A stretch of 64,000 bases of DNA from Macrocystis pyrifera. Taxonomy: Eukaryota; Sar; Phaeophyceae; Laminariales; Laminariaceae. The stretch covers positions 9,414,626-9,478,625 of the forward strand of contig JASSKH010000017.1 of assembly GCA_031763025.1 (NCBI GenBank), in the 5' to 3' direction. Shown one piece after another: positions 9,601 to 22,551 of the stretch (position 1 is the stretch's first letter; each line of letters begins with the position of its first letter). The position numbers and the translations under genes are program-made. The notes under the pieces are model-generated. The model was not told the DNA's origin, made no database searches, and saw only the letters and a program-made list of their open reading frames with translations.

Positions 9601-12600
9601 TTTTTGAGTTATTATTTCTCGAGTTTTCAGCGATCTCCGAAGCCCAGAAATCAGAACGATCTATTATGGGACAGGGAATCATCCTCATTTTTAGTCTCAG
9701 CTCCTAAAGGGGGCAAAATTCAGCGAATAATCTCGGAACTGAGCCCAGTTTTGAGCGGTCTTTGGTGCCTCCAGGAACTGAGATTTACTTGAAATTTGGG
9801 TACTATCACTACAGCAGCAGTACTACTGGCCATCTCTCGAGTGTATCCGTCACCAACCCCAAAGCATCACACCGACGGCGAGTTACCTACGGGCTACGGC
9901 GCTCGTGTAAGATATGGCTTCTCCCTCACATGTACCTGGTAAGCATTAGCAGCAACAGCAACAACGGAAACGGCACGTTGCAGCAGCAGCAGCAGCAGCA
10001 GTAAATGGCGCTTCGACGTCGCTGGCGAAAGTCAACCCGGAGTTGGGTACCTAGACCACGCTCGCGGCGGCGCGGCGACCGTTGGCTTTGCTTCCTGTGA
10101 CAAAAACAAGATTAGCATTATATATACAACCAAATTCCTAAATCAGAATCCATAACAGATGGTCCTTGTCGCTCATCGATATATTTCTGGAGCCTCAAAA
10201 CTAGAAAAATAATCTCCAGAAATATCGGCTTGAAATTTTCCCATAATATTAATGGTTGGTCTTGGCCTTAGGGCCCCTATTACAGGAGAATCTTTTTTTT
10301 TAATGATACTCCGCCTTTTTTTTTTCGCTTGACTTGATTTGTATCTGATTGGTCGACAAGTGAATCGCCAAGCAGGCTTTCTGAATTTTGATTCGAATAA
10401 AACGAAAAAAAAGGAATTCGACAACAAGTCTTTTGGGACTTCTTTTGCTCTTTTCGTGCTATCCAATTTGGGAGTTTGTCCAACTCGACGTGGCATGTTC
10501 CTGAAACCGAAGCAAGCCTCTTTTGGGACTTCTTTTGCTCTTTTCGTGCTATCCAATTTGGGAGTTTGTCCAACTCGACGTGGCATGTTCCTGAAACCGA
10601 AGCAAGCCACGCAAATTTGAGCCGTGTCGGCGACTGCTTCACAGGTGAGATCCACCATTCCTGAGAGACAGGGCCACCGGAGCAGCCGCAGCGCGAGGTC
10701 CGACGGCCCCTAGCACAGAGTAGACCATCTACGGCGCCTCAAAATGACAAGGCCGTCGCAAACCCAGTTTTGCATCCCTGTTTGCCTCGCAAACCACACG
10801 AGCACCGACCAGGTCACGACTTCGCTCAGAAGTTCGATCGCTGTATCCCCGTCGCTGCTGCCTGCGTAGGGCTTCGGGGCTGCGCCAGCCACCCAAGACG
10901 TCCCAAGAGCGATAGCCTCTTCGGCCGTGCCGGCAGAAACAATCGGCCGCTAACCGCGGCGCCCCGGGGAGGACGCGGGCCGTCACTCGCCTCGTTGGTT
11001 GCCCTCGGGTGTTCGCTGGCCCTTGTGTGATACTCGATATTTTTTCTAATACGCTATTCCTCGATAGGGTGAAAAAGGTATCTCGTTAAGATGGCCCTAA
11101 CAAAGTAATATCTGCGTGTCATAGTTTTGTGACCACAGAGCATGTATCTCTCAAGGAGCGAAAAATCGGCACGGGCACTGGTTGTGCCGGATGTCGACGG
11201 GTACAAATAACATTTCAATGTGAACGCACACGCACACCCAACATCAGTACACCCAGTGTGCGTCTTGATTTTTGATCCTGGAGAGATGCATACTATGTGG
11301 TCACAGACTGTGAGACAGAAAATAAAAATAATAACAAATGGAGCAAGGTGAGCAAATGAAGTACCCGGTACCACGAGAACAACGAACAAGCCAACCAAAA
11401 GAAAAAACCCCAACAAGTTCATGACTAATCATGAAAGGAGGCAGAATGCGCGGCGGGAGATCTTGGCATCTAAGGGTACACCGCAAATAGTTGAATAATT
11501 GCCCCCTACATTACGTCATTCTTATTCGCCGATATCTACTATTATATTAATAGTAACGGTTTGTATTAATGCTTGATGCTCTGTGAAACTTTGTCATGCG
11601 ATACGAGATGGACCTGGCCTTTGATCTGTCACATGGTTCGATGATCGTCGCACCTGTGGTGCACGGGTACTCTCGACTACGATGAGTGCCGATGGCAATT
11701 ACTGGTAGTTGGCAGGTGGCAAGAAGCCCCTGCACACGCCCCGAGCACACTATACTATATTACAGAGATATAGTTGTAGAACTATTGTGAAAACGTAGCT
11801 ATCGTGTTGCGATGAGTGGGCTGGAAAGTAAAAGTGATGATGAAAAAAAAAAAAAAGAGATGGGATTTAATGGCTCTGCAAAATGTGCAATATGTGCAAT
11901 ATGTGTTCCTCTACCACCACGGTAACACGCCTCCAACACCCAACCGCTGTTCGTGTTTTCGCCGTCCGTGTACAGCTCGTAAGCCCGACCCGCCCGTTCG
12001 CACGGTCGAGTCGATGCGCCAGCTATCAGCGCAACTTGCCGATGCAGAGCGCTTCGCTCTCGAAGCTGAGGCCGCTCTCGCGACTCGCACAGCAGGCTCC
12101 ATCCGAAAAACGGTTGGTCACGAAGTAAGCATGCTGTCCGACATGCACGGCCGCCATCACAACTATCTCCGCATCTCACTTACAGAGAGGTACGAATCGT
12201 TCAAGACTGTGTCTCATAAATAGGGTAGTTATTTATATTGATATTTGTGTTTGTAGTAGGTACAGAACTTTCGCGGGTATGCTGTGGGGTCAATACCAAC
12301 ACTATTTCCTACCAAAATGCGTTTTCCAAAATATCATTACGTAACATGACGGCTACGGCATTGGGGGTTGTACTATATGGGTAAGTCGTTCGTATGTTAT
12401 CCCTCGTTATACGCATAGAGTATGCAGGGTAGAAGCCCGGGTATGCAGGGTGTAGTGAGTATGTCGCGCTATACTCGAGGCTGCCCGCGTAGCCGAGTAT
12501 GGATTCCCGCCCGTGACCTACATGAGATGTCTGCTGATCCATGTCATACCACACGTAATATTACGATGGGTATTACATTAGACAGCGGTAATATAAGCAA

Positions 12601-15600
12601 AAGATACCCGTGAGTAGGTTATACACCCGGGTAGGCTGCCACATACCCTACCAAACACACCTTCGAAATAATCTATCAATAAATCTCCTGATGCCTTTTG
12701 ATTTTTTGGTGTGTGGGCATGCGCGAATTGCTGGAGTCCGGCGAGGTTTTTAGACGTTTGGCCTGGACTATTAATAGCTGGTGTCAATGTTGATCTCTCT
12801 ACCTATGTTGGCATCGACTTGCGTGGATCTGTGCATAATACAACAGTAGAAAATACACGTTGCATCCGAACCTTTGCTTCGCCAACCGAAAGGTGTGCGG
12901 TAGTATCATGATATCATTATATAGCTACATGCTGTGTGGTGAGCAGTTCGTTTAAGGTCCAGTAGAGCCTACCAACAATCGAAAGGTGTGCAGTAGTATC
13001 ATGATATCATCATATCATTATGTAACTACATGCTGCCTGGTATGTGGTGAGCAGTTCGTCCAAAGTCCAGAGTATTAATAGAGCCAACCAACTTGTTCGA
13101 AAAAATGGTTGGCACACGCTGTGTACGAGAACTACCGGAATGTCTCCATTTGTTGATTGGGTCTGATTGGCTTACGGTTAGGGTTATAGGGAGTCAGATA
13201 TGATAAATCTCGTACACAGTGTGTGTCAACCATTTCTCGAATATGTGGTAAGCTCCCCTCCTAGAGTCTGAAGTCTGCCACGTGGAAAATGCAGCACGTA
13301 AAAGTACCTGATACCCTGGTACCGGTTGTTGTTCCATCAATTTTGTTTTTCGCCGTGTCCAGCGGCGTCCGTCGGCCGTTGTGCTCGTCGGGTAAGGACA
13401 AGGAACAACAATCGAACTGTGATACTCCACACCAGGAACATCACGAACACCACCAACAAGATGAACAACAGACGGGAGACTTGTGCACCTTTCGTGGCTT
13501 GAATTTACCTGCAGGTGTAACTTGCGATGTGTGTATTGCATGCCTGAAGACGGCGTCGATTTGCAACCCCAAACCAAGATGCTGAACCAGCAGGAGATTT
13601 TGAGGTTGGCCAGCATGTTCGTCGATGCCGGAGTCGACAAGATCCGACTAACGGGAGGCGAGGTACGACATACGTCACACCTGGTATTTACGAAGCAGGA
13701 CATGCTTCCAACCCGTCGGAAAACACGCGCGACTACTACTATAGGATTGACATGTCCGCCGCATATCACTGGGTGGCGCGCGTGCCATGAAAATAAGCGA
13801 TGCCGCCCTTTTGTCTATTGTTTCAAGAAAATTAGTACTGTCATATAGTGGACGATTTCGCCTGGTCGTTATGCAAGTTCTGAAGACTACTCGGACTACC
13901 ATTCGCATTCCGTGCAGAAGTTAGAAGGCATCGACGGGAAGCGAGCGCATGACGGCAAGCGCCCAGAAGTTTAGCGAGTGGGATATTGGGCAAGGAATTT
14001 ACGTCAATTTATGGCAGAAACGCAAGCTCTGTCGATGTGGCGTGAGGATTAATTGACGGTATCACCCTTACGTACCGGCTGTAGTTGATGCGTCAAGAGC
14101 GATCTGACGTATGCTTTTGCTGTTTTACCCAAGGACGACGGGAAAGCTCACGTTCAGCAACAACACATACCTGGTACTCAATATACGTTCGTTCAATGCA
14201 CAGCAGTAGCTTCAGTTTCGTTCAGCCCCTTTGCTGGGCGTATCCACGTTCGTAGTGCTTTGTTGACCGGTGAACTTGCTCTCCGATGTTGTGTTTATGA
14301 ACAAAAAACAATTGTCACTCCATGTTGGTAACTTTTCTTCGAACACGTGCGTGCTGTTCTCGGCGCTTTCCACACCTTTCAGCACCTTTGAGCTTAATCG
14401 GTAGTACCTACGTAGCATTGCCTAGCTTGCATACAGCAGTATGAAGGGAGCGCTTTTGGGTGACATTAACATGGTGTCGTTTTCTGAAGAGGACGAAAAG
14501 TTGCATGTATCGCCTGTATACCTGCCAAAAATGCTCGCATAATTTGTGGCTGTACAGGACATGTATCGTTTTTAGTACTTTTTTTCTTGATGAGAGATTT
14601 GTACATCGCAAACAGTGCACCGGGAAGCGCTAAACGCGGAAGCATGCACTCTGTCTCATTAAGTACGTGTCTCAGAAACATCTCGTGCGACCTTCAAAGC
14701 ATCGAAAGCTGTTGTGCAACGTATTCAAATTATTGTCAGTGCACGAACCTCGAAAATTTATTCAAGCGCCCAAGGAGCTACTACATACCTGGTAGACAGG
14801 ATATTGTTTTGTACGAGTTGTGTACCTTGGCGATCACAAACTATCGCGATTCGGTGTATTTCCGAGATACGTGGGTAGTTTTTTTGCTGTTTTTTTTCCC
14901 TCCTCTTCTGTTCATCGTTGTCAACCAATCTCAATGTCCTCGGACTCTTTCCCTCATCAGCCGCTAGTGCGGCAAGATCTGCCTGAAATCGTCAAGGCCC
15001 TCAGCTCGTTGGACGGGGTGCGCAACGTTGGCGTGACGACGAACGGAATAAATCTTCGGCGAAAGATCCCTGCCCTCCGTGAGGCAGGCCTCACCCACAT
15101 CAATGTCAGTACGCCCCTCTGTCTACCGAATGTCTCGTGAATCTGTATACTGTACATTAAATGTTTATAGTATCACGGCCCTTCTCTCGGGGATCGCCAC
15201 ATTTTCCTTGCGCGTGAGTTGGGAATTTTGATGGTTTCATATCTACTTTGATGGTTTCATATCTACCACCAGGTATAGATGTTGCCTGTATCACGGCCCG
15301 TCTCACGGGAATCAGCACATTGTTGGTTGCGTACGATAGGGTTGCGATGGCAGCCAGCGGATTCCCCTCATCAGTCATTTCCCTCAGCACTCGTTGGACG
15401 TGCTTCCCCCATTAGTGTTCGTAGGCATGTTCGTGCTTGCGATATGTGTGGTTGCCAACACAGTTCTAGTTAATCACTGGAAGGTTCATCTGGTCCATCT
15501 GCGAAAACGACACGCCAGGTTCATGGCCAGTTCTCACAACGTGGTCCGATAGTCACTGGCCGTATTGTGGCAACGCATCACCAATACTTGACGCATCAAC

Positions 15601-18600
15601 CACATACTTGGGGAGAACTTTCGGTTTAGACATCCGCGAGCTGGCCGTCCACTATTCCGTCAACCCTACCATTGTCTTTTACTTCGATCCATATTTAACG
15701 TAGTCTGAGTACGTCTGATAACGCTCAGCGTATCCGCCTCATCGTGTGCGCTCTGCCGATTTCGTTTGTTGCCCACGATATGCCTCGGCGTTCGATGATG
15801 ATGATGATAATGTTGATGATATTCTCACGTTAGCTCACTTCTCTGACTTCCTGCTTGTGGTCAGACAACAGGCTGTAACAAAAATGCATCTGGATGGGAG
15901 AAAACCAAAAAGTACGAAATAGTGCGCACGGCAGTTACTGACTGTATCATACCAGTCCGTAAGGGAAACGGTACTAACTTGCTGTGGTACACCATCCCGT
16001 ATCACTTGCAACCAAATAACACCAGGGAACATATCCATGGTATTATATTGTGTGTACACTCGGAAAAAAAGGAAAGGAAAAAGAGTAAGAGAAACACGAA
16101 GAGGGAACAGAAAGAAGAAAGAAAGGTAAAAAGAAAAGAAAGGAAAACGAAGCAAACATGCGCTCATCACAGGGCGAAAGCCAAGTCCCGAGGACAAGGC
16201 TGCTGTTTGCTGCTACGATCAGTTGTATGATATGTCCAGCTAATGGATCAACATAAGAACGTCACAAGAAGACCAGATGGGAGGCAAGAAGACTAGAAGA
16301 GGGTAGAGACAGAGCTGACAACAAACAAAGAACGAGCAGTCCTATGTCCGGTTGGTGGGTCAAGGACGACACAACCGACACAAGCGGTCAGAGACAGACG
16401 GACCAAGGGGGGACTAGAAAAAAAAAAAAAAAAAAAACAAAATCAGATAAAAAGAATATCAAAGGGTGACACAAATACAACAAACAATAAGGTGACGCAG
16501 CCGGCGCAGAATGGCAGGGTACGGGCGAGGGGGGTACCATCGACTTGACAGGGAGTAGGGCATCACAAGAAAAAAAAACTCATACAGCCATTGTTTGACC
16601 TTTGCATCCATGCGTTTTTCTTTCTTTCTGATCCACGCCGAAGCCCGACAGGCCATCACTCGAGCGCGCACTATTTAGTATCTGGTTCGAATCAGCAAGC
16701 CATGTCAAGCATACCAGCTTCCCTGTCACAGAGTTTTCTTTCAATTTGGCCAATTGCGTACCTTAGCCCTCAGCTTGGAAGATGAATGAAACAATGTATG
16801 CTGTTAACCTCATCGAGCGAACCAAAACGGATTTCCTCGCTCGCAAGGTGAGCCTCGACACGTTGCGGCCGGACCGCTTCGCCGCCATCACCCGTAGGAA
16901 AGGCCTTGAAGCAGTCTTGGCGTCCTTGGACGCAGCGCTTGCACACGGCTACGGAGGGAGGTGAGGAGACAAATTGACTGGGAGACAGTGCATGCGCGTG
17001 CAGCTTGGTAACGTTTGATGTGGTAATGCCGGTGGCTTTCAGCGCATGCAATATATCTAGTACGTCCCCTGCTCGTCATATTCCCACCACGGCAGCGGTA
17101 TTATCTTTGTGTCAATGAATAAGAGTGCTTGACATCGTCTTTCTTGTTTCTACTTGGGTTTTTGCAGGCTGAAGATCAACTGCGTGGTGATGAATGGAGT
17201 CAACACGGACGAGTTAGCAGACTTTTTGGACTTCACACGTGACCAGGAGCTCGACGTTCGCTTTATCGAGTGGATGCCTTTCGACGACAATCGCTGGAAG
17301 GACTCCAAGTTTTTCTCATACCAGGTATGGCGGTTATCTACGCCCGTGTGATTGCCTTACCCTCTTCAATTATTTTTGACCGCCGAGATTACTGCATGTT
17401 ACAAAGCCCATGTATGTTGACAGCCACTGGTGCCCGTATGCGTTGTCGGCTGATGTCAAGAGTACCATACCGCTTTTTTTAGCCACACACCTCCTCAGTT
17501 GTAAGCGTACCCTCCTTGCTTCTCTCTTTCGCCCCTCAGTCTATGTTGGACGTGATTCGGGAGCGATACCCCGACCTCGAGAGGACTGTCGATTCTGCAA
17601 ATGACACCACCAAGTGGCATCGAGTTCCTGGTTACCAGGGCAGGTGAAAATACCAACTGCTGCAGTATGCTTTCATACGTACGAGTCTTAGCGCATCTGG
17701 TAAACCGCTCTTTCTTGAGCGTTGCTGTGGAACACACAGCACGCCGAAACGCCGGAAAACTCCTAGCGAGCGTGGTGGCATTCCTTCGATTGCATTGCCT
17801 AAGGCATGTAGTCTCCTTGCATATAAACATAAACTGTCGTTTTCGCCCGATGTTTTGCGTGCGCATTGCGCCTCATGCGAGAAATGGAGAGCTGAGCTTT
17901 AAAGACAAAAAGTGGTTTCCCCTGTTTGAGCCCAAAATATATGGGCCGAATTTCACTGAGTTTAGTTTCACGGCCTCCTTCGCTGGTCCTTTGCTGAAAG
18001 TGCTTACATTATTGTCAAAGCGTGTAACGAAAGCATCGCGAACATATCGTCACTCGTCCTAGGCTTTTTCGATCCGTTGCGCCGTATTCCCGCCGTGGTA
18101 TTATCTAGACCAGGAAGCTTTAACGCTTTGGAGCTAGCGCTCCAGGTGCCAAAAATGTCTGCTGTAACCATATACACGCCTATTTCGCACCCCAGGCACT
18201 TTGGATGCCACTTGCTCAACATTGCATGCCGACCAAAGCACCCTTGTTTTGCGACTTTCAGGGAGGACAAGCGATCCCTCGGCCCTTTTAGTTCGTAGGA
18301 AAGTTGAATGCCGCGACGGGCCGTGAGGCGTCAAGCCAAGCGCATCCCATAATTTTCGTGTGCCGACTTGTTCAGTCGTTTTGCCTTATGTTTGAGAGAT
18401 TTATGTTCAAGCCTAGGGCGCAAAAGCTGTTGCGTATGAAAGCTGTGCCATCGGGTCGGCATCGACCGTATGCAGGTTTCCCATGCGGATTAATGCTCGA
18501 CGTTTTTCCACGCACTTGATTGAAGAAACTGACGGAGGTTCATAGCGTCGTTATTCTAACTGGACCGCATTGATTGATTGCATCGTGCTTTTTTGTGCCA

Positions 18601-20153
18601 GGGTCGGGTTCATCACGTCCATGAGCGAGCACTTTTGTGGCACTTGCAATCGCCTCCGGATTACGTCTGATGGCAACCTCAAAGTCTGCCTTTTCGGAGA
18701 CGAAAGCCTCAGCTTGAGGGATGCCCTTCGAGGTACGTCGACGCGACCATGCCCGTACATACAGTGTTTCGTTTAGGGGACGGGAATTCACATTTTTGCG
18801 CTAGCATACAGAATAGTATTTGGTTAATACCAGTATCTGTGTACTACCTATGAACGCGATGCGAGCTTCTCTTGAAGCTCTAATATGTTTCCATGGTTGC
18901 TGATGAACCTGACTGGAGACATCCCCCCCCACGAAGACCTATCTATGCAGCGTTGACAGCTCGAGAGAGAAAACAGACCGTGTAATAATTCTGCGCGTGT
19001 CTACGTCGAACCTTAGTTGTCCGGAAATGAAGTAGGGGCAATGTCGCTCAGGGTGACGATGTGTCAAACTATCTTTGTGCTAACTCTCAGTCATCCGATG
19101 CGTGCTGGTTTAAGCTGATTCCAATAAATTGTTCAAGAATCGGAAATCCACGCCGTTTTGTAGAGATGGGTCCTGATTTTTTTCACACGTATTATATTCT
19201 GCGAGCCCCTGTCAAGTGTCTTTGTGTTTTTTTTACGCCAGATATTTGGTCGCCCCCCTCCCCCCTGCGATATTTGGGGCTTAAGGAATCCGAAGTTCCT
19301 GGCGAAAAAAAATCCAACCTCCATTAACGGAGCGAAAGGGGCTCTGGAACACTTCTGAAAACTTGAAAAGCCTTAAAAGACCTATCTCTGAAAAAAGCGG
19401 CGTGGACATTTGAACCTTCGTGCTGTAATAGTGTGATGTGTACGGCATTGCCTCGTAATTACTCACTTTCAGTGTACAATAAAAAAATTTTGGCGGTAAC
19501 TGTGACATGCTATTGGTCCTATGTAGTTGGTTCTTCAAATGTTTGCGCGATTGTTTTTACAGACGTGCCTTGTGCTTGGAACCGATTCGGCCAGAAAAAG
19601 AAATGGGGAACAAGTGGTTTCTTCCTACGGAAACGCCTGACTGTTATTGTTTTTTTGAAGGCCTGTAGTTGCACAATTTCGCGGCTAGCGCCAGCCCCAG
19701 GCCCTTAACAAAAAAAACGGGGCACCCTCTTCCGCTGATTATTACGGTCGGTATGATGCCGAATATGTGACATTCAGGTTAGGTATCGCATGCGGGTATT
19801 CGTGGCTGACCCAAAAATTGAGGCGTTTTGCTTGAACCAGCCTGTATGCTATATATATTTTACCCTTCTGTACGCCCGCTGCCCTGTATACTACAGTAGT
19901 GCATTTTCAGTCAAACTGTCAAACTTATCAGGTCGGGATTTTCTCGAATATTTCCGGCTGCGCACTGTGACATTACCGTTTGTCTCATGCATGTTCCACT
20001 CGGTTTGTGTGAGCAGGAGGTCTCTCTGATGCAGAGATATCGATCCTCGTGAGGGCCGCAGTGCTGGGGAAACGTTCTGCTCTAGGAGGTCATGAGGATA
20101 TGTACGGTATTGCCGGCGCCAAGAACCGGCCGATGACCACAATTGGAGGATGA
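6696..20153 (+). CDS. CNX2: Mitochondrial GTP 3',8-cyclase (MoaA/CNX2/MOCS1A), 9 exons
   Basis: This radical SAM enzyme makes the first molybdenum cofactor intermediate from GTP. Exons: 6696-6891, 11976-12189, 13515-13662, 14961-15104, 16848-16960, 17168-17324, 17540-17643, 18602-18732 and 20017-20153. All introns are GT-AG with matching phases, giving 447 residues. Seen: the radical SAM cluster CNLRCVYC (Cys138, 142, 145), created across the exon 2/3 junction; [31 protein letters not shown]; a second cluster FCGTC...VC (Cys371, 374, 388); and the C-terminal Gly-Gly that the family needs. Residues 1-25 are basic and hydroxylated with [10 protein letters not shown], typical of a mitochondrial presequence, as in plant CNX2. 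Residues 66-120 are an Ala/Glu-rich, possibly helical insert of unknown role. Exon 1 rests on phase and presequence only and is the least certain part. Intron 1 is 5.1 kb. The gene is convergent with SBPase. Confidence 0.92.
8347..8460 (-). repeat. Dispersed GACCACA...GTCGACG repeat, reverse copy
   Basis: The reverse complement of this stretch carries the same blocks as 6236-6350: GTGACCACATAAC, CGGACACTGGTTGTGCTGG and ATGTCGACGGGT. It lies in MoaA intron 1 and is not coding. Confidence 0.65.
10429..10608. repeat. Exact 90 bp tandem duplication
   Basis: Positions 10429-10518 and 10519-10608 appear identical over 90 bp, each starting TCTTTTGGGACTTC and ending GAAGCAAGCC. The lack of divergence marks a recent event. 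It sits in MoaA intron 1; because 90 is a multiple of three it keeps spurious frames open on both strands. Confidence 0.95.
11127..11305. mobile_element. Small inverted-repeat element (MITE-like)
   Basis: TGTGACCACAGAGCATGTAT at 11127 recurs inverted as ATACTATGTGGTCACA ending at 11305. The two arms of about 40 bp match imperfectly (GCGAAAAATC against GATTTTTGATC at the inner ends). The interior carries the GGATGTCGACGGGT module. There is no coding capacity. The size and structure suggest a non-autonomous foldback element. A clear target duplication was not found. Confidence 0.55.
11813..11863 (+). repeat. SINE 3'-end fragment with A14 tail
   Basis: GAGTGGGCTGGAAAGTAAAA followed by GTGATGATG and an A run is the 3' end of the SINE whose complement precedes copies c and e beside their poly-T tracts. 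Only the last 50 bp or so is present, in sense orientation. This is a severely 5'-truncated copy, as target-primed reverse transcription commonly leaves. It lies just upstream of MoaA exon 2. Confidence 0.75.
12883..13071. repeat. Imperfect tandem duplication, about 91 bp unit
   Basis: GAAAGGTGTGC...GTATCATGATATCAT...GAGCAGTTCGT...GTCCAG occurs twice in a row. The second unit has small insertions (an extra ATCATATC block and a GGTATGT). It is intronic, in MoaA intron 2, and has no coding signal. Confidence 0.8.
13096..13241. mobile_element. MITE-like foldback, about 35 bp arms
   Basis: The left arm 13096-13130 and right arm 13208-13241 are inverted complements with only a few mismatches; shared blocks include TCTCGTACACAG and CAACCATTT. 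They enclose a 77 bp spacer. The structure would form a strong hairpin in RNA. It lies in MoaA intron 2. No target duplication is evident. Confidence 0.65.
16421..16438 (+). repeat. Poly(A) run in MoaA intron 4
   Basis: A run of about 18 A follows a purine-rich stretch (16064-16420) of GAAAGGAAAA and AGACAG motifs. It could be the tail of an old retroposed sequence, but no known element is recognised before it. Confidence 0.4.
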
Positions 20154-22551
20154 TGCTGCCCGTAAAAAGGGCGGAGTATTGGTCGCCTCAGAATGTGCAA
20201 ACTCAAGCCTATTACAGTAGTACGTGAACAATGTCGGGGTCATATGCCCCACAACGCTCCTTCCTGTGCGTGTACTAGCTCCTCTGGGAAGTTCAAACGC
20301 CGACGTATTTGAGTTTCCCTCGCCGTCATTGGCTCCGACAGCCGCCGGGAGAGCGTTTAGTCCCGCAATTGAGTGTGTAGCTGCTGTGGTAGAAGCTCCA
20401 CTGCTGATGGCAGATTGAGATCCCCTGGCCGCGGCTATAAATTTTGATTTAGCATTTAGCCACCCTGTGACTGCGGGCGATTTTCATCCCCCTGCCCGCG
20501 AAGTTGAGAGTAGTTTATGTGTGAGTTGATCGCCGGAAAAATATCAGGTACACGTGCAGAGAGCGAAAGGCTGCTGCCTTTTGCTAACCGCCTCAGCGTG
20601 CACGGTATGGAGGCGTCGATCGTCAGAGGGCGGCACGAATTTTGGATTCGTGCCCGAGCGACATGGTGTGCTCCCCCAGACTTAGTTTAGAGGGTTGCTT
20701 GCGGCGCGGTAGTCTTTCGTATCCAAGAAGAGATCGTACTATTAATACCGTATTGTCGCAGTACAAAACCGGGCAGGGGAGCACACTTATTTTTAGTAGT
20801 AAGGAAAATGTGCCGCTCGCAGTAGGAATGTTTTTTGTTTGGTTTGTGATGGTTCATTTCGGCCGTAGAGATTGTGGAGTGTGTTTTTTGTATCCGGATA
20901 AATGAAAACGGTGAAGGCCCAAGGATGCCAAGTTTGGTATACCCAGTGAAGTTATTGTCGGTGTGTGCGGTGTGCGGTCGTATGCCCATGTAACGCTTTT
21001 GGAAGTACACTCGGAGGACGCCGCGAGTTTTTTTTGTTTGTCTTGATTTTTTGTTTCATTTTCTCCGGGCTAAACCGCACATACGTACGTATAATTCGTG
21101 TGTTATCTGTGGTGACCAATTTTTTAATCACGACGACCTGACTACTGTCACTTTTTGGGGAACTGCATACTACACAATGGATAGTAGGTGCACGTTCGAT
21201 TATATGTAATGTTTGTTGAGGTGCGTTTGTTTTGTTGATGCCTTTTGGTGCTTGTGTGGAGTTTACAGCTGGAAACGGGCGAAGCGTCGTTGAGTTTCTG
21301 TTTTGGTCATCTGCTCGGGTCGTCGAGAAGGCGGATGGTGTTCGTCAGCGATATCTAATATATCCGTAGACGTATGCTACGATAGGGGTTTCAATTAGGG
21401 GTAGCATTTTTCTCAAATAATTTCTGGATGCCGATGCCGCCCAATATCGTCGGAACACTATTTGTGTTTTCATATGTATCTGACATGTATCGAAGCACGT
21501 GTCCGTACACTATATACCAGGTACAGTATACCAGTACTCTAGTAACTAGTATTTTCTCGACGCCCATATGGCGCAAAGGAGCTCGAAAGCTTCAATAGTA
21601 ATGAGTCGTAGTTCGTACGTCCAACAGCAGGTACCTTTACGTAAAGCTGGCTTTTTCCCCTCAACCAACAAGAGACAAAAAAAGCGTGTTTCTCCAAGGA
21701 AACAACCGAAGCTCTTGATGGCGAAGACATCATCACCATAACAGCGCGATACATCGGTGTGCCAACAAAGAGCAAGCTCTTGATGGCAAAGACATCATCA
21801 CCATAGGAACGCGACACGTCGGTGAGGCAACAGGCAACAAAGAGTAACACTTCTGTACTATTTCGATAGGTACGTATCGTATCTGGTTTGGATAGAAGAA
21901 AAATGAAAATTGTCCAAAATCCGCTTTTTAAAAGAACGCTTGAGAAAAAATATATTCAGCCGAGTGTACTAGAGTTACTGAATGAGCACAACAGATTTGG
22001 GGGAAAGCTGCGACGTGCGCATACCCTCAGCAGCACAAAACTAGAACAGTCATATATGACACATGAAAAAACCTCTACGTAGTTCGCACGAGTGGATGCA
22101 TAACATGGAGATGCGGTACGATACCACTCCATGCCTGCCTGTGAAAACACTCCAAACGCACGAACGACGCACGAACCACAGATGCCATACACGCTTAAAT
22201 GCAAATTATTTCAACTTGATTGTAACCTTGAGCGCGCCCAAAACTCGAATGAAATCAAGGAAGCAAAGCCTTTGGGAACACACGAGAGATTAGCCCGTGG
22301 CCTTTAGCTGCTACCGTTGTCATCGCACAGCCTCCATAGCTGCAATATGGATGCTGCAGGAATATTATACCATTTCGTTGACCTCATACTGGTACCACGA
22401 ACGTAATGAACATGACGGAGCAAGCGTAGCGAAAGCCACACCTTCCGACGCGCCACTGTGACTTTTCGCGCATTGAAGCCGGCCAATATTCAGTACCGAC
22501 CCCGAGTAATTGCCCCCATGACTGTTCTACATAATAAATGATATTGGCAGC
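20154..22551. other. Convergent intergenic region between MoaA and SBPase
   Basis: The region between the two stop codons holds no recognisable gene. It should include both 3' UTRs. One TACCAGGTA site lies at 21515 and an imperfect tandem repeat at 21711-21846. Short ORFs of up to about 110 codons show no family signature. Confidence 0.6.
21711..21846. repeat. Imperfect 65 bp tandem duplication
   Basis: GCTCTTGATGGCGAAGACAT, a CATCACCATA block and GCCAACAAAGAG occur at 21711 and again from 21776 with a few substitutions. No function is apparent. Confidence 0.8.

Larger units (their letters stand above)
6892..11975 (+). other. MoaA intron 1 (5.1 kb), repeats only
   Basis: No second gene is recognised inside this intron. 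It contains the half repeats at 8347-8460, a perfect palindrome CGTATATCATGATATACG near 8767-8784, five TACCWGGTA sites, a 90 bp exact tandem duplication at 10429-10608, a GC-rich patch at 10680-11030 with overlapping ORFs of no known family, a small inverted-repeat element at 11127-11305 and a SINE 3' fragment at 11813-11863. GTGAGA and TACAG mark its ends. Confidence 0.6.

Noticed and set aside
10710-10986. GC-rich minus-strand ORFs as a nested gene in MoaA intron 1
   Set aside because: Two overlapping frames with neither favoured, no recognised domain, and no splice structure. Insufficient support.
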